A stretch of DNA of 64,000 bases from Pictodentalium vernedei (Eukaryota; Mollusca; Scaphopoda; Dentaliida; Dentaliidae), in NCBI GenBank assembly GCA_031216915.1, contig CM062290.1, positions 252,470,581-252,534,580 of the forward strand. The letters run 5' to 3'. Shown here in pieces: positions 30,913 through 42,482 of this stretch. Every line of letters begins with the position of its first letter. Positions within the stretch are counted from its first letter, which is position 1. Made by a program: the position numbers and the translations under genes. Below the pieces are notes generated by a model. That model was given only the letters and a program-made list of their open reading frames with translations, was not told the origin of the DNA and ran no database searches.

Positions 30913-31538
30913 GTTTTTGTTAACAGTATTTAAAGATATTCATTCAGGAATCAGACAAAGTTTTCAAAGAAACCAGAAAAAAACATATGTGCACTGCATT
31001 AAAAGGGTTCAATCAAAGAATTAGAAATGGACAGTTTTGATTCTGCAACTTATCTGAATGCTGTTGTTTAGAGCAGTAATGTGAGTATGGAAAGGGTTAT
31101 CATTATTCTCAGAATAACATGAAATAAAATCTTTGGAACCCACATTGAAGTCTTGAGAGGATTAAATTAAAGATATTCAAAAAGAAATCAGATAATTGTT
31201 TCCAAGAAACCAGAATGGAGATTTTTGGCTCTGCCACTTATCTGAATGATGTTTAGAGTAGTACTGGGAGTCTTGAGAGGGTTAAAAGCATTGAACAAAA
31301 TCATTTTATTTCCACCTAATTAAAAAAAAAAGATAACATGTCATGTTTGAGAGATAACTCTACTTCTCTTGAAAATGTTTACATAGAAGTAATTTTTTTC
31401 TAGTTTGAATAACTGTAACAGTTGAACATGGCTTTAGGATAAATTACTTCAAAAATGCGGATACATAATTTTTTCAATGCCCACTACAGAACACGCCGAC
31501 ACAACCGATGGCAATTTTTTAAACTATTCCATTCCATA
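30913..31538. other. Intergenic; remnants of a dispersed repeat
   Basis: Two similar blocks ('GTCTTGAGAGGATTAAATTA' near 31150 and 'GTCTTGAGAGGGTTAAAAGC' near 31270) suggest an old tandem duplication. The last 50 bases are one side of the Tc1 target repeat. No gene. Confidence 0.5.
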
Positions 31539-33055
31539 CTCTCCCAAAAAAGAAAGTGTGCATGCTAAAAAATAACACTAAAAAAAGATATATATCATTT
31601 TCATTCATGGAAATTTTATTCAATCACATATGAATCAATTTGTGATCAACACGGGAAATTTCATTACGCTACGACGAATACTCTTGATGCCATGGAGAGT
31701 CAAAGACACTAAGGGTCAAACACAAAAGTCACACACTCAATATCTGGTATGACCTCCGTCTGTATCGACTACTGCTGTGCATCTACGCCTCATGGAAGCG
31801 AACAAGTTAGCATGAAAGTGTTGTGGGATGTTGTTCCATATTCTGATAAGCTGTCTTTGGAGTTCCACAAGTGTTGACGGTGCATGGGGAAGCCGGCGTA
31901 GTTGACGTTTCATTTCGTCCCATACGTGCTCAATGGGTGAAATATCGGGCGAATTTGCGGGCCAGGGAAGAACATCCACTTGTTGTTGCTGCAGATACTG
32001 TTGAACAACACAAGCTGCGTGGGATCGGGCGTTGTCCTGCTGTAGAATGACGCCAGGGCCGTGACGTTGCAGAAATGGGACAACAACAGGTGTAAGCACT
32101 TCATCACGATATCTGGCTGCATTGAGATTGCCATCAATAATGACCAGCTCAGTTCTGTTACGGGCAGTGATGCCACCCCACACCATGAGAGACCCTCCCC
32201 CATAACGGTTTCGCTCCACGACACATGGATCTGCGTAGCGTTCGTTTCGACGTCTGTACACTCTCTGGCGGCCATCTGATGATGAAAGATGGAAACGACA
32301 TTCATCTGTGAATAAAACCCGTCGCCACCTGTGTAAGGGATGCCTGAGATGTTGTCGACACCACTGAAGTCGAGCACGACGATGACGTAACGTCAAAATC
32401 GGACGAATTGCAGGTCTTCGAGGACGTAAGCCGTATTCTCTCAGCCAGTTGATTACTGTTTGAGGATGTATCCGTCTCAGGCTAGGGATGTTCCTGGCTG
32501 TCGTCGTTGCCGTTTGTTGCCGGTTCCGGAGATGGACGACACGGATATACCGATCTTGTGCAGGGGTGGTAACTCGGGGTCTCCCGGAGCGGGGTCGGTC
32601 TCGAACGTCATCATGTTGTGCATGTCGATGGACTAGCCTGTCTACAGTGTTACGGTGGCAGTTCAAATGCTGGGCACCCTCTCTGTGTGTTCTGCCAGCT
32701 CTAATCATACCCAGGGCAAGGAGACGTTGATTCATTGTCAATCTTGGCATGCTAATGTGGAGTCGTTTTAACAGCAGCGCAAGTTTGAATGTGAACAATA
32801 GGAAGGCCTTACTTTAGTGTTTAAATATCCAAGGATTCACACTGCTGCAGGAATTTTCAGACTCTCCAAGTGCAAAACATGCCTTTTCACAAACGTGCAG
32901 CACGTCATTTAACGTTAATGCAATTTTAACGGGGAAAGCTGTTTTTGTGTTCAATATAACTTATTCATGAACAGGTTAACACTCTTTACACCTACGAAAT
33001 TATTTTTTTGGAGTTTGATCAATTTCTGCAATGCACACTTTCTTTTTTGGGCGAG
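31539..33055 (-). mobile_element. Complete Tc1-like element
   Basis: Terminal inverted repeats of about 26 bases (left 'CTCTCCCAAAAAAGAAAGTG', right its complement with one mismatch), TA on both sides (31537-31538, 33056-33057), total about 1.5 kb, with one full transposase gene. A paralogue of the empty target repeat exists at 59391-59520. Confidence 0.93.
31737..32798 (-). CDS. Tc1-like DD34E transposase, apparently intact
   Basis: One uninterrupted 353-residue frame. A more family-like start is the methionine of 'MPRLTMNQRLLALGMIRAG' (about residue 18), giving about 336 residues, the usual length. The N-terminus has a paired-like double HTH with 'DRPRSGRPRVTT', the GRPR-type linker. The catalytic domain has 'LFTDECRF' (D1), 'GGGSLMVWGGI', 'ILQQDNARSH' (D2) and 'WPANSPDISPIEHVWDE' (E). 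There are 34 residues between D2 and E. It ends 'SMRRRCTAVVDTDGGHTRY', the family's normal tail. With good terminal repeats this copy could be, or recently was, mobile; expression cannot be judged. Confidence 0.95.
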   Translation of the reverse strand: MFTFKLALLLKRLHISMPRLTMNQRLLALGMIRAGRTHREGAQHLNCHRNTVDRLVHRHAQHDDVRDRPRSGRPRVTTPAQDRYIRVVHLRNRQQTATTTARNIPSLRRIHPQTVINWLREYGLRPRRPAIRPILTLRHRRARLQWCRQHLRHPLHRWRRVLFTDECRFHLSSSDGRQRVYRRRNERYADPCVVERNRYGGGSLMVWGGITARNRTELVIIDGNLNAARYRDEVLTPVVVPFLQRHGPGVILQQDNARSHAACVVQQYLQQQQVDVLPWPANSPDISPIEHVWDEMKRQLRRLPHAPSTLVELQRQLIRIWNNIPQHFHANLFASMRRRCTAVVDTDGGHTRY

Positions 33056-34209
33056 TATACTTGTCCTAAGGATACTTCATACCAAATAGCCATTCTCTGT
33101 TCTGTGTGGTTTGGAAAATGTGGGTTTTTGAATTTTTTTCTACTTTTTGCCCCTGGGGTTCCCACGGGCCTGTAATTTTTTTAATTTTTTTTTTGGGGGG
33201 GGGGGGGAGGGAGGGGGAATCAATTAATAACTTAGGACCCACTTATACTACATGCCAAATCTGGTTCAAATAAGCCCCCTCACAAGTTCTTGAAGTACAA
33301 ATTTTGGGCAGAGCCCAAAATGGATATGCTCCCACAGCGAACCCACATCTTGACCTATCAACTTCCCTTGAACAAACTTTAATCTTTAACAGCAAAGGAT
33401 GTTCCATACAAAATATCAATGCATTCCTTCTGGTGGTTCATGAGAAGATTTCTAAGCTTTTGGGGCATTAACCAGGGCCCGAACATGGCAGCTGTTTCAT
33501 TTGAACAAAATATAAAGAGTATACTCCATAGATGGTCTATGCAATATATGTTTGAATTCGGCCCAGTGATTGTGAAGAAGAACAGTTCCCAAAAGTTAAC
33601 GGACGCCAGATGCTAAGTGATGGCAATAGCTCCCACTGACTTGTAGTCAGGTGAGCTAAAAAGTTATTTCCCTTTATCCAAGCTATATGTATTATTAGTG
33701 TGTACTATAGTGATATTCCACTGGGTGCATGGCAGTGGCGTGTACTGCTGTGGTGCTATATGAAAGTGAAAGAGTTAAGATTTCAAGAAGAATCTGCTTT
33801 TTGCCCTTGAATAATGCTTGAATTCAAACACTTTCTACGGCTTGTTAGTAATTAATAGTCTTCTGAGGACATATGACCACTTAGGACACCATCGTGAATT
33901 AAATTGTTGTTTGAATGGGAACAGAGAATGGAAATTTGGGGTTTGAACTGGGAAAATATATGTTCAAATGCCATTGGGGAAAGAGTCCCATAGAGACATC
34001 GAAACGAATCAGCCAGATATATGGTTAAAAATCACAAAACACCCATGAATATGTAATCACTTTTATTTTTAAAAATGTACCTTCAATTTCGATACACTGC
34101 TCATGGAAGTGTAATAAATTTCAATTGAAATGAACAGTTGTTACATCTTGTATCTTCAGTATGGAATATCACAACACATAAATATCAGCAGGTCCATTTT
34201 TTGACTGTT
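33056..34209 (+). repeat. Dispersed repeat copy and flank of the Polinton
   Basis: 33058-33190 is the right half of the Tc1 target repeat; G-run of 13 at 33195-33207; 33230-33660 is a copy of the 'GAGCCCAAAATGG' family ending in 'GTCAGGTGAGCTAAAAAG', a motif I associate with mollusc repeats. 33660-34209 shows no gene. Confidence 0.6.
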
Positions 34210-34215
34210 AGCGAC
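34210..34215 (+). repeat. Polinton target-site duplication, left (AGCGAC)
   Basis: AGCGAC directly precedes the left terminus AGTAGTGAAGG; the identical hexamer follows the right terminus at 57163-57168. Six bases is the known Polinton duplication length. Confidence 0.85.
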
Positions 34216-34515
34216 AGTAGTGAAGGCTGGCACTATGGCGAAAAATATTTATCACTGAATTCCCTATACCCCAATGTTGGCACTATTGCGAAAAAATTAA
34301 CATAGGGCTTTTTTGCCATAGCGCCATTTTTGGAGGCAGGGAAAAGATTTTAAAATCTTTTTTCTGCCTCCAAAACTGGCACTATGGCGAAACAAAAGTG
34401 GCACTGAGGAGAAAAAAACCCTATGGAGAATCCTATGTTAAATGTTTTGCCATAGTGCGAACATTGGGGTATGGGGAATTCAGTGTTAAATGCTTTTCGC
34501 CATAGTGCCAGCCAT
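34216..34515 (+). repeat. Left terminal inverted repeat with internal hairpin
   Basis: AGTAGTGAAGGCTGGCACTATGGCG followed by repeated 'GGCACTATGGCGAAA' words. A hairpin at 34330-34375 has arms 'GGAGGCAG' and 'CTGCCTCC' around a palindromic TTTTAAAA tip. The complement is at 56935-57162, so the two ends pair. Confidence 0.85.
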
Positions 34516-34780
34516 GTGTAAAATGACACTGTAGGTGCAACCCCTCTATGGAGATTCCTATGTTAATTTTGTACCTATAGTGTCAGTCCTGGAGTGTGGG
34601 GAATTCACTGTTAAATGCTTGTACCTATAGTGACAGTCATGGGGTAAAAATCCCTTCCAATCACTAAGTCCCTCAAGTGTCAGTATTGGGGTATGGGGAA
34701 TTCAGTGTTGAATGCTTGTCCATATAGTGACAGTCATGGGGTAAAAATCCCCGTCCATTCACTAAATGTTTGCTTTTATA
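34516..34780 (+). repeat. Subterminal repeats of element 3
   Basis: Two or three imperfect units containing 'TATAGTGACAGTCATGGGGTAAAAATCCC' pieces and 'GGGGAATTCAGTGTTRAATGCTTG', near 34600 and 34700, derived from the terminal repeat itself. Confidence 0.65.
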
Positions 34781-34940
34781 CTAATAAAAGATTATACATC
34801 ACCTGACTGGTACAGTTTTCTATTTATTACTGGAACACATGACATATAATAACACTGTCAGATCTAGCGGGAATCTGTGTTGTTTTACATTCACATTTTT
34901 AGGGATGAAGTGATCGCTCCATTGCATATCCAATGAGTAT

Positions 34941-35753
34941 TTCACCCACCTAAATCTAACCAATGGGGGAAAAGGCACGTGAAATACTCATTGCATTATT
35001 TTCTGGCGCCTTTTGCTCTCCCCTAAATGACTGTAAATACACTTTGGCGTAATGTAACCACAATTTTCTTATCGTTATCCATGAAACTTGAAACATCTAT
35101 CGAAATAGAACTTCCACCATAAGAATGTGGGTGTAAGGGGGCAGAACAATGATCGCGCTGTTATCCCAAGCAATAATCTGCGCCAATTATCAAAACAGTC
35201 TGAGGATAGAGATGCCTTTGAGTTATTTCTCAGAAGATTGATGGTTGATAGTTGCTGTTATGCCATTTCCACATCCGGTGAATTACAAAATGGCCCTTTT
35301 TCGAGCCACCATGATCTTAAAAAGACTTTCTTTATACACAATATGTCACCACATATTCATTCATTCATTATTTAAAAGTGCTAGTCTCATATTTTGGTTA
35401 TTTTCTTTGTGTTTAATCTAAAGTCAAGGACAAATAATTGGATTTTTTCCCCCGATTAAACACAAAGAAAATGAAAAAAATTATTTGATTGTTTTGAGGG
35501 GAAATTCAGTGATACATCCTGTTACCTAAAATAACGCTCTGAGTAAAAAATCTATGGCGACTGTCGAGTCAATGTTTTCAAGTGGAGTGACAGTTATGGG
35601 TAAGATTTTCCCCTGTAATCACGAGCTGAACCCACACCACCACTGACTGACATGCTAGAGGGAAGGAATATCACCGAAGAAGTCTTTCACACGCTTTTTC
35701 CACATTGGTTAGATTTAGGCGGGTGAAAAATTGAAATGAAAAAAGTATAAAAG
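34941..35753. promoter_or_regulatory. Inverted CCAAT-containing motif pair with TATA box
   Basis: 'TTCACCCACCTAAATCTAAC' plus CAATG (34941-34965) and its near-exact complement 'CATTGGTTAGATTTAGGCGG' (35703-35727) face each other over about 740 bases. The right copy is followed 19 bases later by TATAAAAG (35746-35753), an apparent promoter for the polymerase gene. The interior has no convincing gene, only an ORF of 82 codons at 35127 and an AT-rich inverted repeat at 35400-35472. Confidence 0.55.
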
Positions 35754-36007
35754 GGTGGAGACAGATGAGGGTGTCTCACACTTGCTTTTGAATTATCAAG
35801 ACCGCAAGAGGTGCTTTCCAAAGTTGAAAGATAAAAAGACCAGTAGTTTCAGATGGTTGTGATACAGAAGATGCTGTACACAGCTCCAAGAAACAGAAAT
35901 TGACTGAATATGCTGAGAATACAAATTCTGTCCATTCCATACAGAAAATGTATTCTATTCATCCTCAGTTAATGCGTTAATCCAGATAATTTCACTCGCA
36001 ATCCCAT

Positions 36008-37278
36008 GTGTGTGAAGTGACTTTGAATCATTTTGATGTCAACAATCCATTTAAGTTTCTAAGTAAAATGTTTGATTCAATGGTGGAAGATGTGAAGAAG
36101 GAATGCCATGTACAAGACAATGACCCCATGAGGATATCCATCCACCATCCAGGCCTCAGAATTCCACGCCCCAAATTACTGTGTTGCACACCGTGCTTGT
36201 AACGAGTGCATTTGTAAATGTATTGATGAAACGTGTTCACAGTGTAACAAAATTGGAAAAAGGGAATCTATTTTTAAAGGAGAATCTAGTTTGCAATAGG
36301 CTTTTCAGTAAAGAACAACATTTAGATACAACGGGAATCGTTCATAATTCACGAGGGTTTGATGCACCATTTATCTTAAGACATCTCATTGAAATTGCTA
36401 CATCAAAACCCGATGTCATCATGAATGGAAACAAAATCATTTCTCTAAAAGCTTGTGGTGTTAAATTCATCGATTCGTTGAGTTTTCTGTCAATGAGATT
36501 GGCACAATTCCCGAAAACATATGGTTTGAGTGAACTAGCAAAAGGTTATTTTCCTCATTTGGCAAACACAAAATCATATCAAAACTACATTGGGCCTTAT
36601 TTAGATGCAAAATTTTACATGCCTGACTCTATGTCCCCCACAGTCAGAGAAGATTTTATTAAATGGTACAATAAAAAATTTACTAGTAATGCTACTTTCA
36701 ATTTTGCCAAAGAAATGGACATGTACTGTAAGTCTGATGTGGATATTTTAGGTAGAGAGTGTGGGGAATTCAGAAAACAATTTTTTGAATGCCATGGGGT
36801 AGATCCGTTTAGGGAGGCTGTAACTTTAGCTGACGCCTGTAATAAAGTTTTATATTTTGACACAGACAATTGTATTTACATACATAAACCATCACTCTGG
36901 AATCCAGAAATTGTAAATAGGTGATTAGGGCCGTGGATGGATGAACATCCAGAGGTAAAAATCGCAGAGTTTGTTGGTTTAGGTCTGAAAAATTATGGAT
37001 ACAAATATATTAAAGATGGAGAAATACACCCCACATGTAAACTTAAGGGTGTCACATTAGATTACATGACATCACAAAAAGTTAATTTTGAAAGCATGAT
37101 TGAGTGTGCACAAGACAGAGGGAATTACAAATTAAACATTGAATATACACATAGAATTAAACGTAACAAAGATAGACAAGTCACAAGTGAAACACAAAGT
37201 AAAACATTTAGATCTGTTTACACAAAACGTTTTGTTGTCAATATATACGACACACTACCCTATGGGTATGAGGTATAA
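36008..37278 (+). pseudogene. Polinton DNA polymerase B, internally deleted
   Basis: A broken start (36008-36200, 'NDPMRISIHHPGLRIP') and a Cys-rich knuckle at about 36181-36250 ('CNECICKCIDETCSQC') precede a long frame, 36181-36924. That frame has the exonuclease-domain sequence 'IVHNSRGFDAPFILRHLIE', 'FIDSLSFLSMRLAQFP', 'YGLSELAKGYFPH' and 'YCKSDVDILGRECGEFR', as in protein-primed B polymerases of Polintons. Just after 'LADACNK' comes 'YFDTDNCIYI', the palm motif C (DTD). In a full enzyme these are hundreds of residues apart, so most of the palm and fingers are deleted without breaking the frame. A TGA at 36922-36924 is followed in the same frame by the C-terminal part ('KNYGYKYI', 'KGVTLDY') to 37278. 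Confidence 0.85.
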
Positions 37279-38812
37279 ATACTACTCAGATCTCTCATTT
37301 CGAGCTTGAACAGCAAACAGGCAAGATGTTTCTACCACTTAATCCTACATATCCTATATACTTATCAGAGTTAAGGTCTGTAGGAACTGGCAAATTGTTG
37401 AGAAAATAGATTTTTTTGAATCAAATTACCAAGCCTTCCAGCAATATCAACACAGAAAATTTATGTGGCATTAAAACTAATGCAAAACACAGTCAATACA
37501 GTATTTTGTTGATATAGAGGAGTTCAAAATGTGTTTTTACAAGCAATTCTTTTTGACAACACGAATAACCATAGCCCACATAAACAGTATTCCAAATTAA
37601 TCTTTTACCAACATGGACAGTTTTATAATATCATGTAAAATGACAAGTTAGTGGAACTTTCAGTTGAACAAGTCACAATAATGTACACACTCGAAATTGC
37701 ATTTGCAGCCACATGAAAGTGGGTTTACACGAAATTAGGTGAAACTATTTGAAAACGGCGATCTTCTATTTTTCCCCCAACCAATCGGCCCGGAATTTCT
37801 CAGTAGTGAAGTCTATATAACTGGTGTATCTGATGATGCTCAACGTCTTTTCTAGCAAATACCAAGTACATGGAGAATCCACCACAATACTTCAATTTTT
37901 TTTACAGCTACCGGTGGAAAAAGCAGTGGCGATTCACATCGAAAAAATATGTACAACAAATGGAATATAGTCTTTGTATCCAAAAAATATATGACTTTGT
38001 CTCTGTAAAACAGACCTCATATACCTAGAAATCATTTATTGATTTCACTTTTATTAGGAATAAAAAAATACAAAATGTATTTGTATGACAGACTATTTCT
38101 TTTATTTGTCTAAATACGCCAAACTGCTTACTTCCATTGTCTGCTACAAGCTTGGCAAGTTATGCATTTTTCTGCTGTTAGTGATCCATCAAAACGGTAA
38201 TCAAACCACTTCTGATAGGAAAAGAATACCAATTTATACCTATCGACTGACTGTTGAAATGTTTTGCATGACCACAGAGACAAATTTGTATTTGAACAGT
38301 GCAAAAACGTTCAAGTACTGACCTGCTGTATCCAGTGTTTACAATTTGCAGTTGAGTTGACACGAATATCTTGTCACAAGAATACTAATTTTTCACTAAA
38401 GTGCAAAGCCCTTTTTAAAATATGATCAATGCGGAGACATAACACTTATTATTTAGAAAAAAATAAAGTCAGTTCTGAATGTAACCAATTTTGGCAAGCT
38501 TGGTGGGTATATAAGGCAGTCCAGAATGGTCAGAAATGCAGCCCATCAACATTTTCGGTTGACCTACAAGTTTATGAAACTTTGGATGTGCAGTTAAGAT
38601 AGCCTGGACATAAGAATCTTCATTGAAAGGGATATAGAGAAGACATTTAAGTTGTAAGTTGGTCCCAAGTAAATATTTATGTTGTTGTTGCACTGCTCTC
38701 ACATCAGGTCAATGTTTTAATTCACAAGTAGGCCTTGAGTTTGACTTTGAAAGCAAGTTTTACTACAGAAGCAAGAAAATTTGTATCAAGGCTGATTCTT
38801 TAAGTATATAGA
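37279..38812. other. No gene seen
   Basis: AT-rich sequence after the polymerase remnant. Short ORFs only, none with motifs. It could be later-inserted DNA or eroded Polinton; nothing here decides it. Confidence 0.6.
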
Positions 38813-39053
38813 GATTATTACCATTATGTGGATGTAAAAAATATGTACCTGGGTCGAGCTCTGGGTTCTAAGGGCAGATCACGACGAGTCGAAGACGAGT
38901 CGTGATCTACTCTTAGAACCCGGAGCTCGACTCGGATACATATATTGTACATCCACATAATGGTAATAATCATTTTATAACTCACGCAAAAGGAACGTGC
39001 TTGTATCTGACCCCCTGATGCAAGCATCTGTATCAGGGGGTCGGATACACGAC
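38813..39053. mobile_element. Two adjacent foldback palindromes
   Basis: 38813-38970: arms beginning 'ATTATTACCATTATGTGGATG' and ending in the complement, tip 'GACGAGTCGAAGACGAGTCG'. 38995-39053: arms 'GTGCTTGTATCTGACCCCC' and the near-complement around 'ATGCAAGCATC'. No ORF. Foldback MITE-like. Confidence 0.75.
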
Positions 39054-39429
39054 AGTTGCAGAGTTAATACAGACAAAATACATGTTGATTGTAAGATAAA
39101 ATATTCATACTGGGAAGATCTGGTTTGAAAATGGAAACATATATGGATTAACCTTGTACTCACAGGCAGGCTGCTCACAGGTGCTGCCACTGTCAAGATA
39201 ACCATGTAAGGGTTGGGGTGTTAACCTGTTTTGGCAGTTATGGCTCAGCTCCAAGTCCCGACTGATCACATAATCCCACTACATCATCAAGGCATGCTTG
39301 CAATCATGAGGGAATGCTTTGTTGATATAGTCAGATTATTACCCATTTCGGATGACAGATAAAAACCAAATCTACCTTTGTTACATTATTTAATATTCAT
39401 GTACAAATGCATATAATGCCATATATATA

Positions 39430-39698
39430 CAGTACAGCCATCGTGTATTGTTCACTTTCCTCAGGTGAGCAATATTTCCATGGGCGCAATATGATTAGAT
39501 TCAAAACACTAATTATAGACATTACTGAAAAATCATCAAAAATTTAATTAATGAAGCACCACATTGTACCCGGTGCTTCATTAATTAATTTTTTGATGAT
39601 TAGTCCTATAATAAGTGTTTGGGATCTAATGTTATTGCGTCCATGGAAATATTGCCCACCCGAGGAAAGTGGCCAGTCCACGGTGGCGGCACTGTAAT
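39430..39698. mobile_element. Foldback MITE-like inverted repeat
   Basis: Left arm 'GTTCACTTTCCTCAGGTGAG' ... 'AATATTTCCATGG'; right arm the complement at 39640-39680, with the inner arm 'GAAGCACC...GGTGCTTC' at 39553-39585. Nearly the whole 270 bases can fold back. Confidence 0.75.
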
Positions 39699-41017
39699 AG
39701 TGTGTTATTGGAACCAAAAATGAAAATTGTTTGCTTTTTAAAAAACAATATTACAAGTGTAGTCTCATTACATGTACATCTACCAAGAAGTCTGTTGTCC
39801 AATAAAAGTTTATTTGTAGAAGAAATCATTTGAAATATTTTTGGATGTCGAAAAAAGAAGTTTGAGTTTGAACAATTTGCTTCTGTTGGTAGTAATTTCA
39901 ACCAGTCATTTGATCAAGTTTTGTGAGAGTTGTTTTAAAACACCTTAATGTAGTATAGTACTTTACTTGAGACTAACATGCAACTTACATGTATGTCTCA
40001 ATGATTTCAACTTTTGCAAATTTAACGCAAAAGCAGTGTAGTAAATAAGGAATTAATGCAGGCATTCTTTGTGACAAAACAAGGGCCCTTTCCCAATGGT
40101 GTACATGCTATCCAATTCCAAATTTTGTACATAAATACCATTATCCCCAAACTTGTACAGCAAAATCAGGTTTCATAGCAGTTGTGCTTTTCTGATAGTT
40201 ACTCCTAATAATGTACAATGTACCTGTATTATCTCTAGAAAAGAGCTTCCTGGTGGATTCATGTTTAGATGACCAAGACCAAGAATAAGGTCCCTTTCCA
40301 AATCTACATGGTTCTGGATCCAACCCTGAGTAAATGGATATTGATTTGATGCATGCATGGAATCAACCATGCTTTGGACTTTACTATTAGAAGAATAAAA
40401 AATTCAAAAGTGAAAAGTACATTGCATGTGAATAGCAGACACATGGTTTAGCAGAGTGGACACCTGGGAACAGTGTTATGTCACTCATGTGGGTTAGCCT
40501 GGAACTTTATCTCCTGCATTAATGAATCCACACATCACCAATACATATACAGATGTAATAGCCAAATAATTGAACTAACTGTATACATGTACATTCTTCT
40601 CAGCCAATATTCCAAATGCAGTACTGTTTGGAACGTTGTTTCAACAGCTGAGAAATAAATTTCCGAAAAGTTTACATCTACCAACCACTGTCAGTAGAAG
40701 AGTATGTCTTTTAAGGACATTAAGCTTGTAACTTATTCTCATAAATACCAAAGCTAATTCCCTGTCATCCACGTGTTAGTGGTTGAGTGCAAGAAGCCAC
40801 TATCAGTGCCAGGCCTTAGATTTGTCCCGATTTGCGAAAATCAATTTCGAATCTTGTGAGCACTCACTCTGAGAATACATTTCTTTTCCTAAAAAAATTA
40901 GAATTGTAGTAAACTCTGGAGGTTGACCCTCAAGGTTCTACTCTTGTGCTCCTAAAAAACATACATGTATGTTTATTAATTTGGGGAAATTTATCCACCC
41001 TGTATACATCTTATTTG
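39699..41017. other. No gene seen
   Basis: AT-rich DNA without repeats I could match elsewhere in the window and without ORFs above about 70 codons carrying motifs. Confidence 0.6.
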
Positions 41018-41285
41018 GGCCTGTACTGTACGTGGAGAGTGTATTATCACTAAATCACCCACAGAGAGGAGATTCCACCCCAGCAATAATTATAAATTTG
41101 TAGCAAAGCATAAGCACAAGCAAAGTTTCAGCCAATGGACCTCCGGGTTTAACCTGGAGGTCCACTGGCTGAAATATTGCTTTTGTTTTTTGTCAATATG
41201 TACAAAATTTCAAAGTTATAGCTTGGTGATAACTCACTCCATGGGTGATTTCGTTACAATCCACTCTCCACATACTGTAACTATA
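41018..41285. mobile_element. Foldback MITE-like inverted repeat
   Basis: Left end 'TACTGTACGTGGAGAGTG', right end 'CCACTCTCCACATACTGTA', core hairpin 41127-41190 'CAGCCAATGGACCTCC' ... 'GGAGGTCCACTGGCTG'. Palindromic along most of its length. Confidence 0.75.
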
Positions 41286-41787
41286 CTATATTTTCGGTCT
41301 GTCTGTCCGCTATAGAAATGAATATGGGGCCATCCAGAGTGCCCAAAATGGGTCTACTAGGGATACTTTTTTATGGCGGAGGTCCTCGTCAGGTTTAAAA
41401 AAGTGTGTGGGGTAGGGGTGGGGGCAGGGAGGGGCACCGAAAGTTATGACCACATTTTTTTACCGATATAGGTCTTTAAAGGGGTCTACTTGGGGTAACC
41501 TTTTATCAGGAATCTAATGGTGGTGTTTAAAAAAGTGGCGGGGTGGGGTGGGGTGGGGAGGTGCAACATTGATGGATTTCACCTAAAAAGGTCCTCAAAG
41601 GGGTATACTAGGGGTAACTTTTTACCAGGAATCTAATGGTGGGGGTTTAAAAAGTGCTGGGATAGAAGGCGGGGCCGAGTGTGCCACCCGTAGGGCGGCT
41701 GGGTCAAAAAATACGCGGCTCCTAGTTTTGGGGTACTTTTCATATGACCGATACATTTTCCCGTGCAACACCGGGTAACCCTGCTAG
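41284..41787 (+). mobile_element. Non-autonomous Helitron candidate
   Basis: The 3' end has 'CCCGTGCAACACCGGG', an imperfect hairpin, followed 8 bases later by CTAG then T (41784-41788), the Helitron 3' signature. The 5' side starts near 'TATACTATATTTTCGGTCTG'. Inside are three units of about 120-125 bases with 'AAAGGGGTCTACTNGGGGTA' (near 41355, 41475, 41600). No rep-helicase gene is present. Confidence 0.5.
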
Positions 41788-42482
41788 TGTTTATTAAAAC
41801 TGCCCCTCCAACAGGGAGGAGATCTTCAAAGCAGGAAATCTTCATTCAATTGTGTGATGGTTATTTGTTTCGCACAGTGTATTCATTGTTGTAATCGTGG
41901 TGGCTAAATGCCTGTTAGTTTTCTTCAATAAAACTACACGTAACTACCCCAAAAATAAGTTGGCTTTTAAATAAAATTAACTTGCATTACTGCCCCGTCC
42001 CCTCAATGGATTTACACCCTGTACTATTATTTGAGTCTGAGTAATTCCAATTCTGCTGCAATTCTTGTCTTGCATATACATGTAGAATATATGTTCTATC
42101 AGGCGCCTTATTGATAGAAATTGCACTTTCTTGGCATTGACATCTAGGAAAGTCCTGGTTGCATGTAAGGTAACCATGACTTCACTAGACACCACTTCTA
42201 AGTCCAAAAATTACTTTAGGTTGAGGAAGCAGAAAGGAGTAGAATTCTCCATGAAGTGTAAGAACACTGAAAAAATCTACATGTACATATATGACAAGTA
42301 TTTCAGAAGAGTTTTGTTAGAATCAAAATTGATCATCTTAGTTTTCCTGGCAAGGATCATTTGAGTGAACAGATTTTCATTATAACATTATTTTTAAGCC
42401 TCTGCGACTATTGAAAAGTGCTAAAAGCAACCTAAATGGCTTTACACTGTATGCATTACTCAATTAATTATCTTCAGTAGAT

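Noticed and set aside
31910-32377. Long frame overlapping the Tc1 transposase in another phase
   Set aside because: Shadow of the transposase gene; its translation has no domain.
34216-34515. Terminal repeat as two independent MITE copies
   Set aside because: Identical AGCGAC outside both far ends, AG/CT termini and enclosed Polinton genes fit one element better, although a MITE origin is not fully excluded.
35127-35375. 82-codon ORF upstream of the polymerase
   Set aside because: No ATG-supported start, no motif, lies between terminal repeats and the promoter; probably chance.
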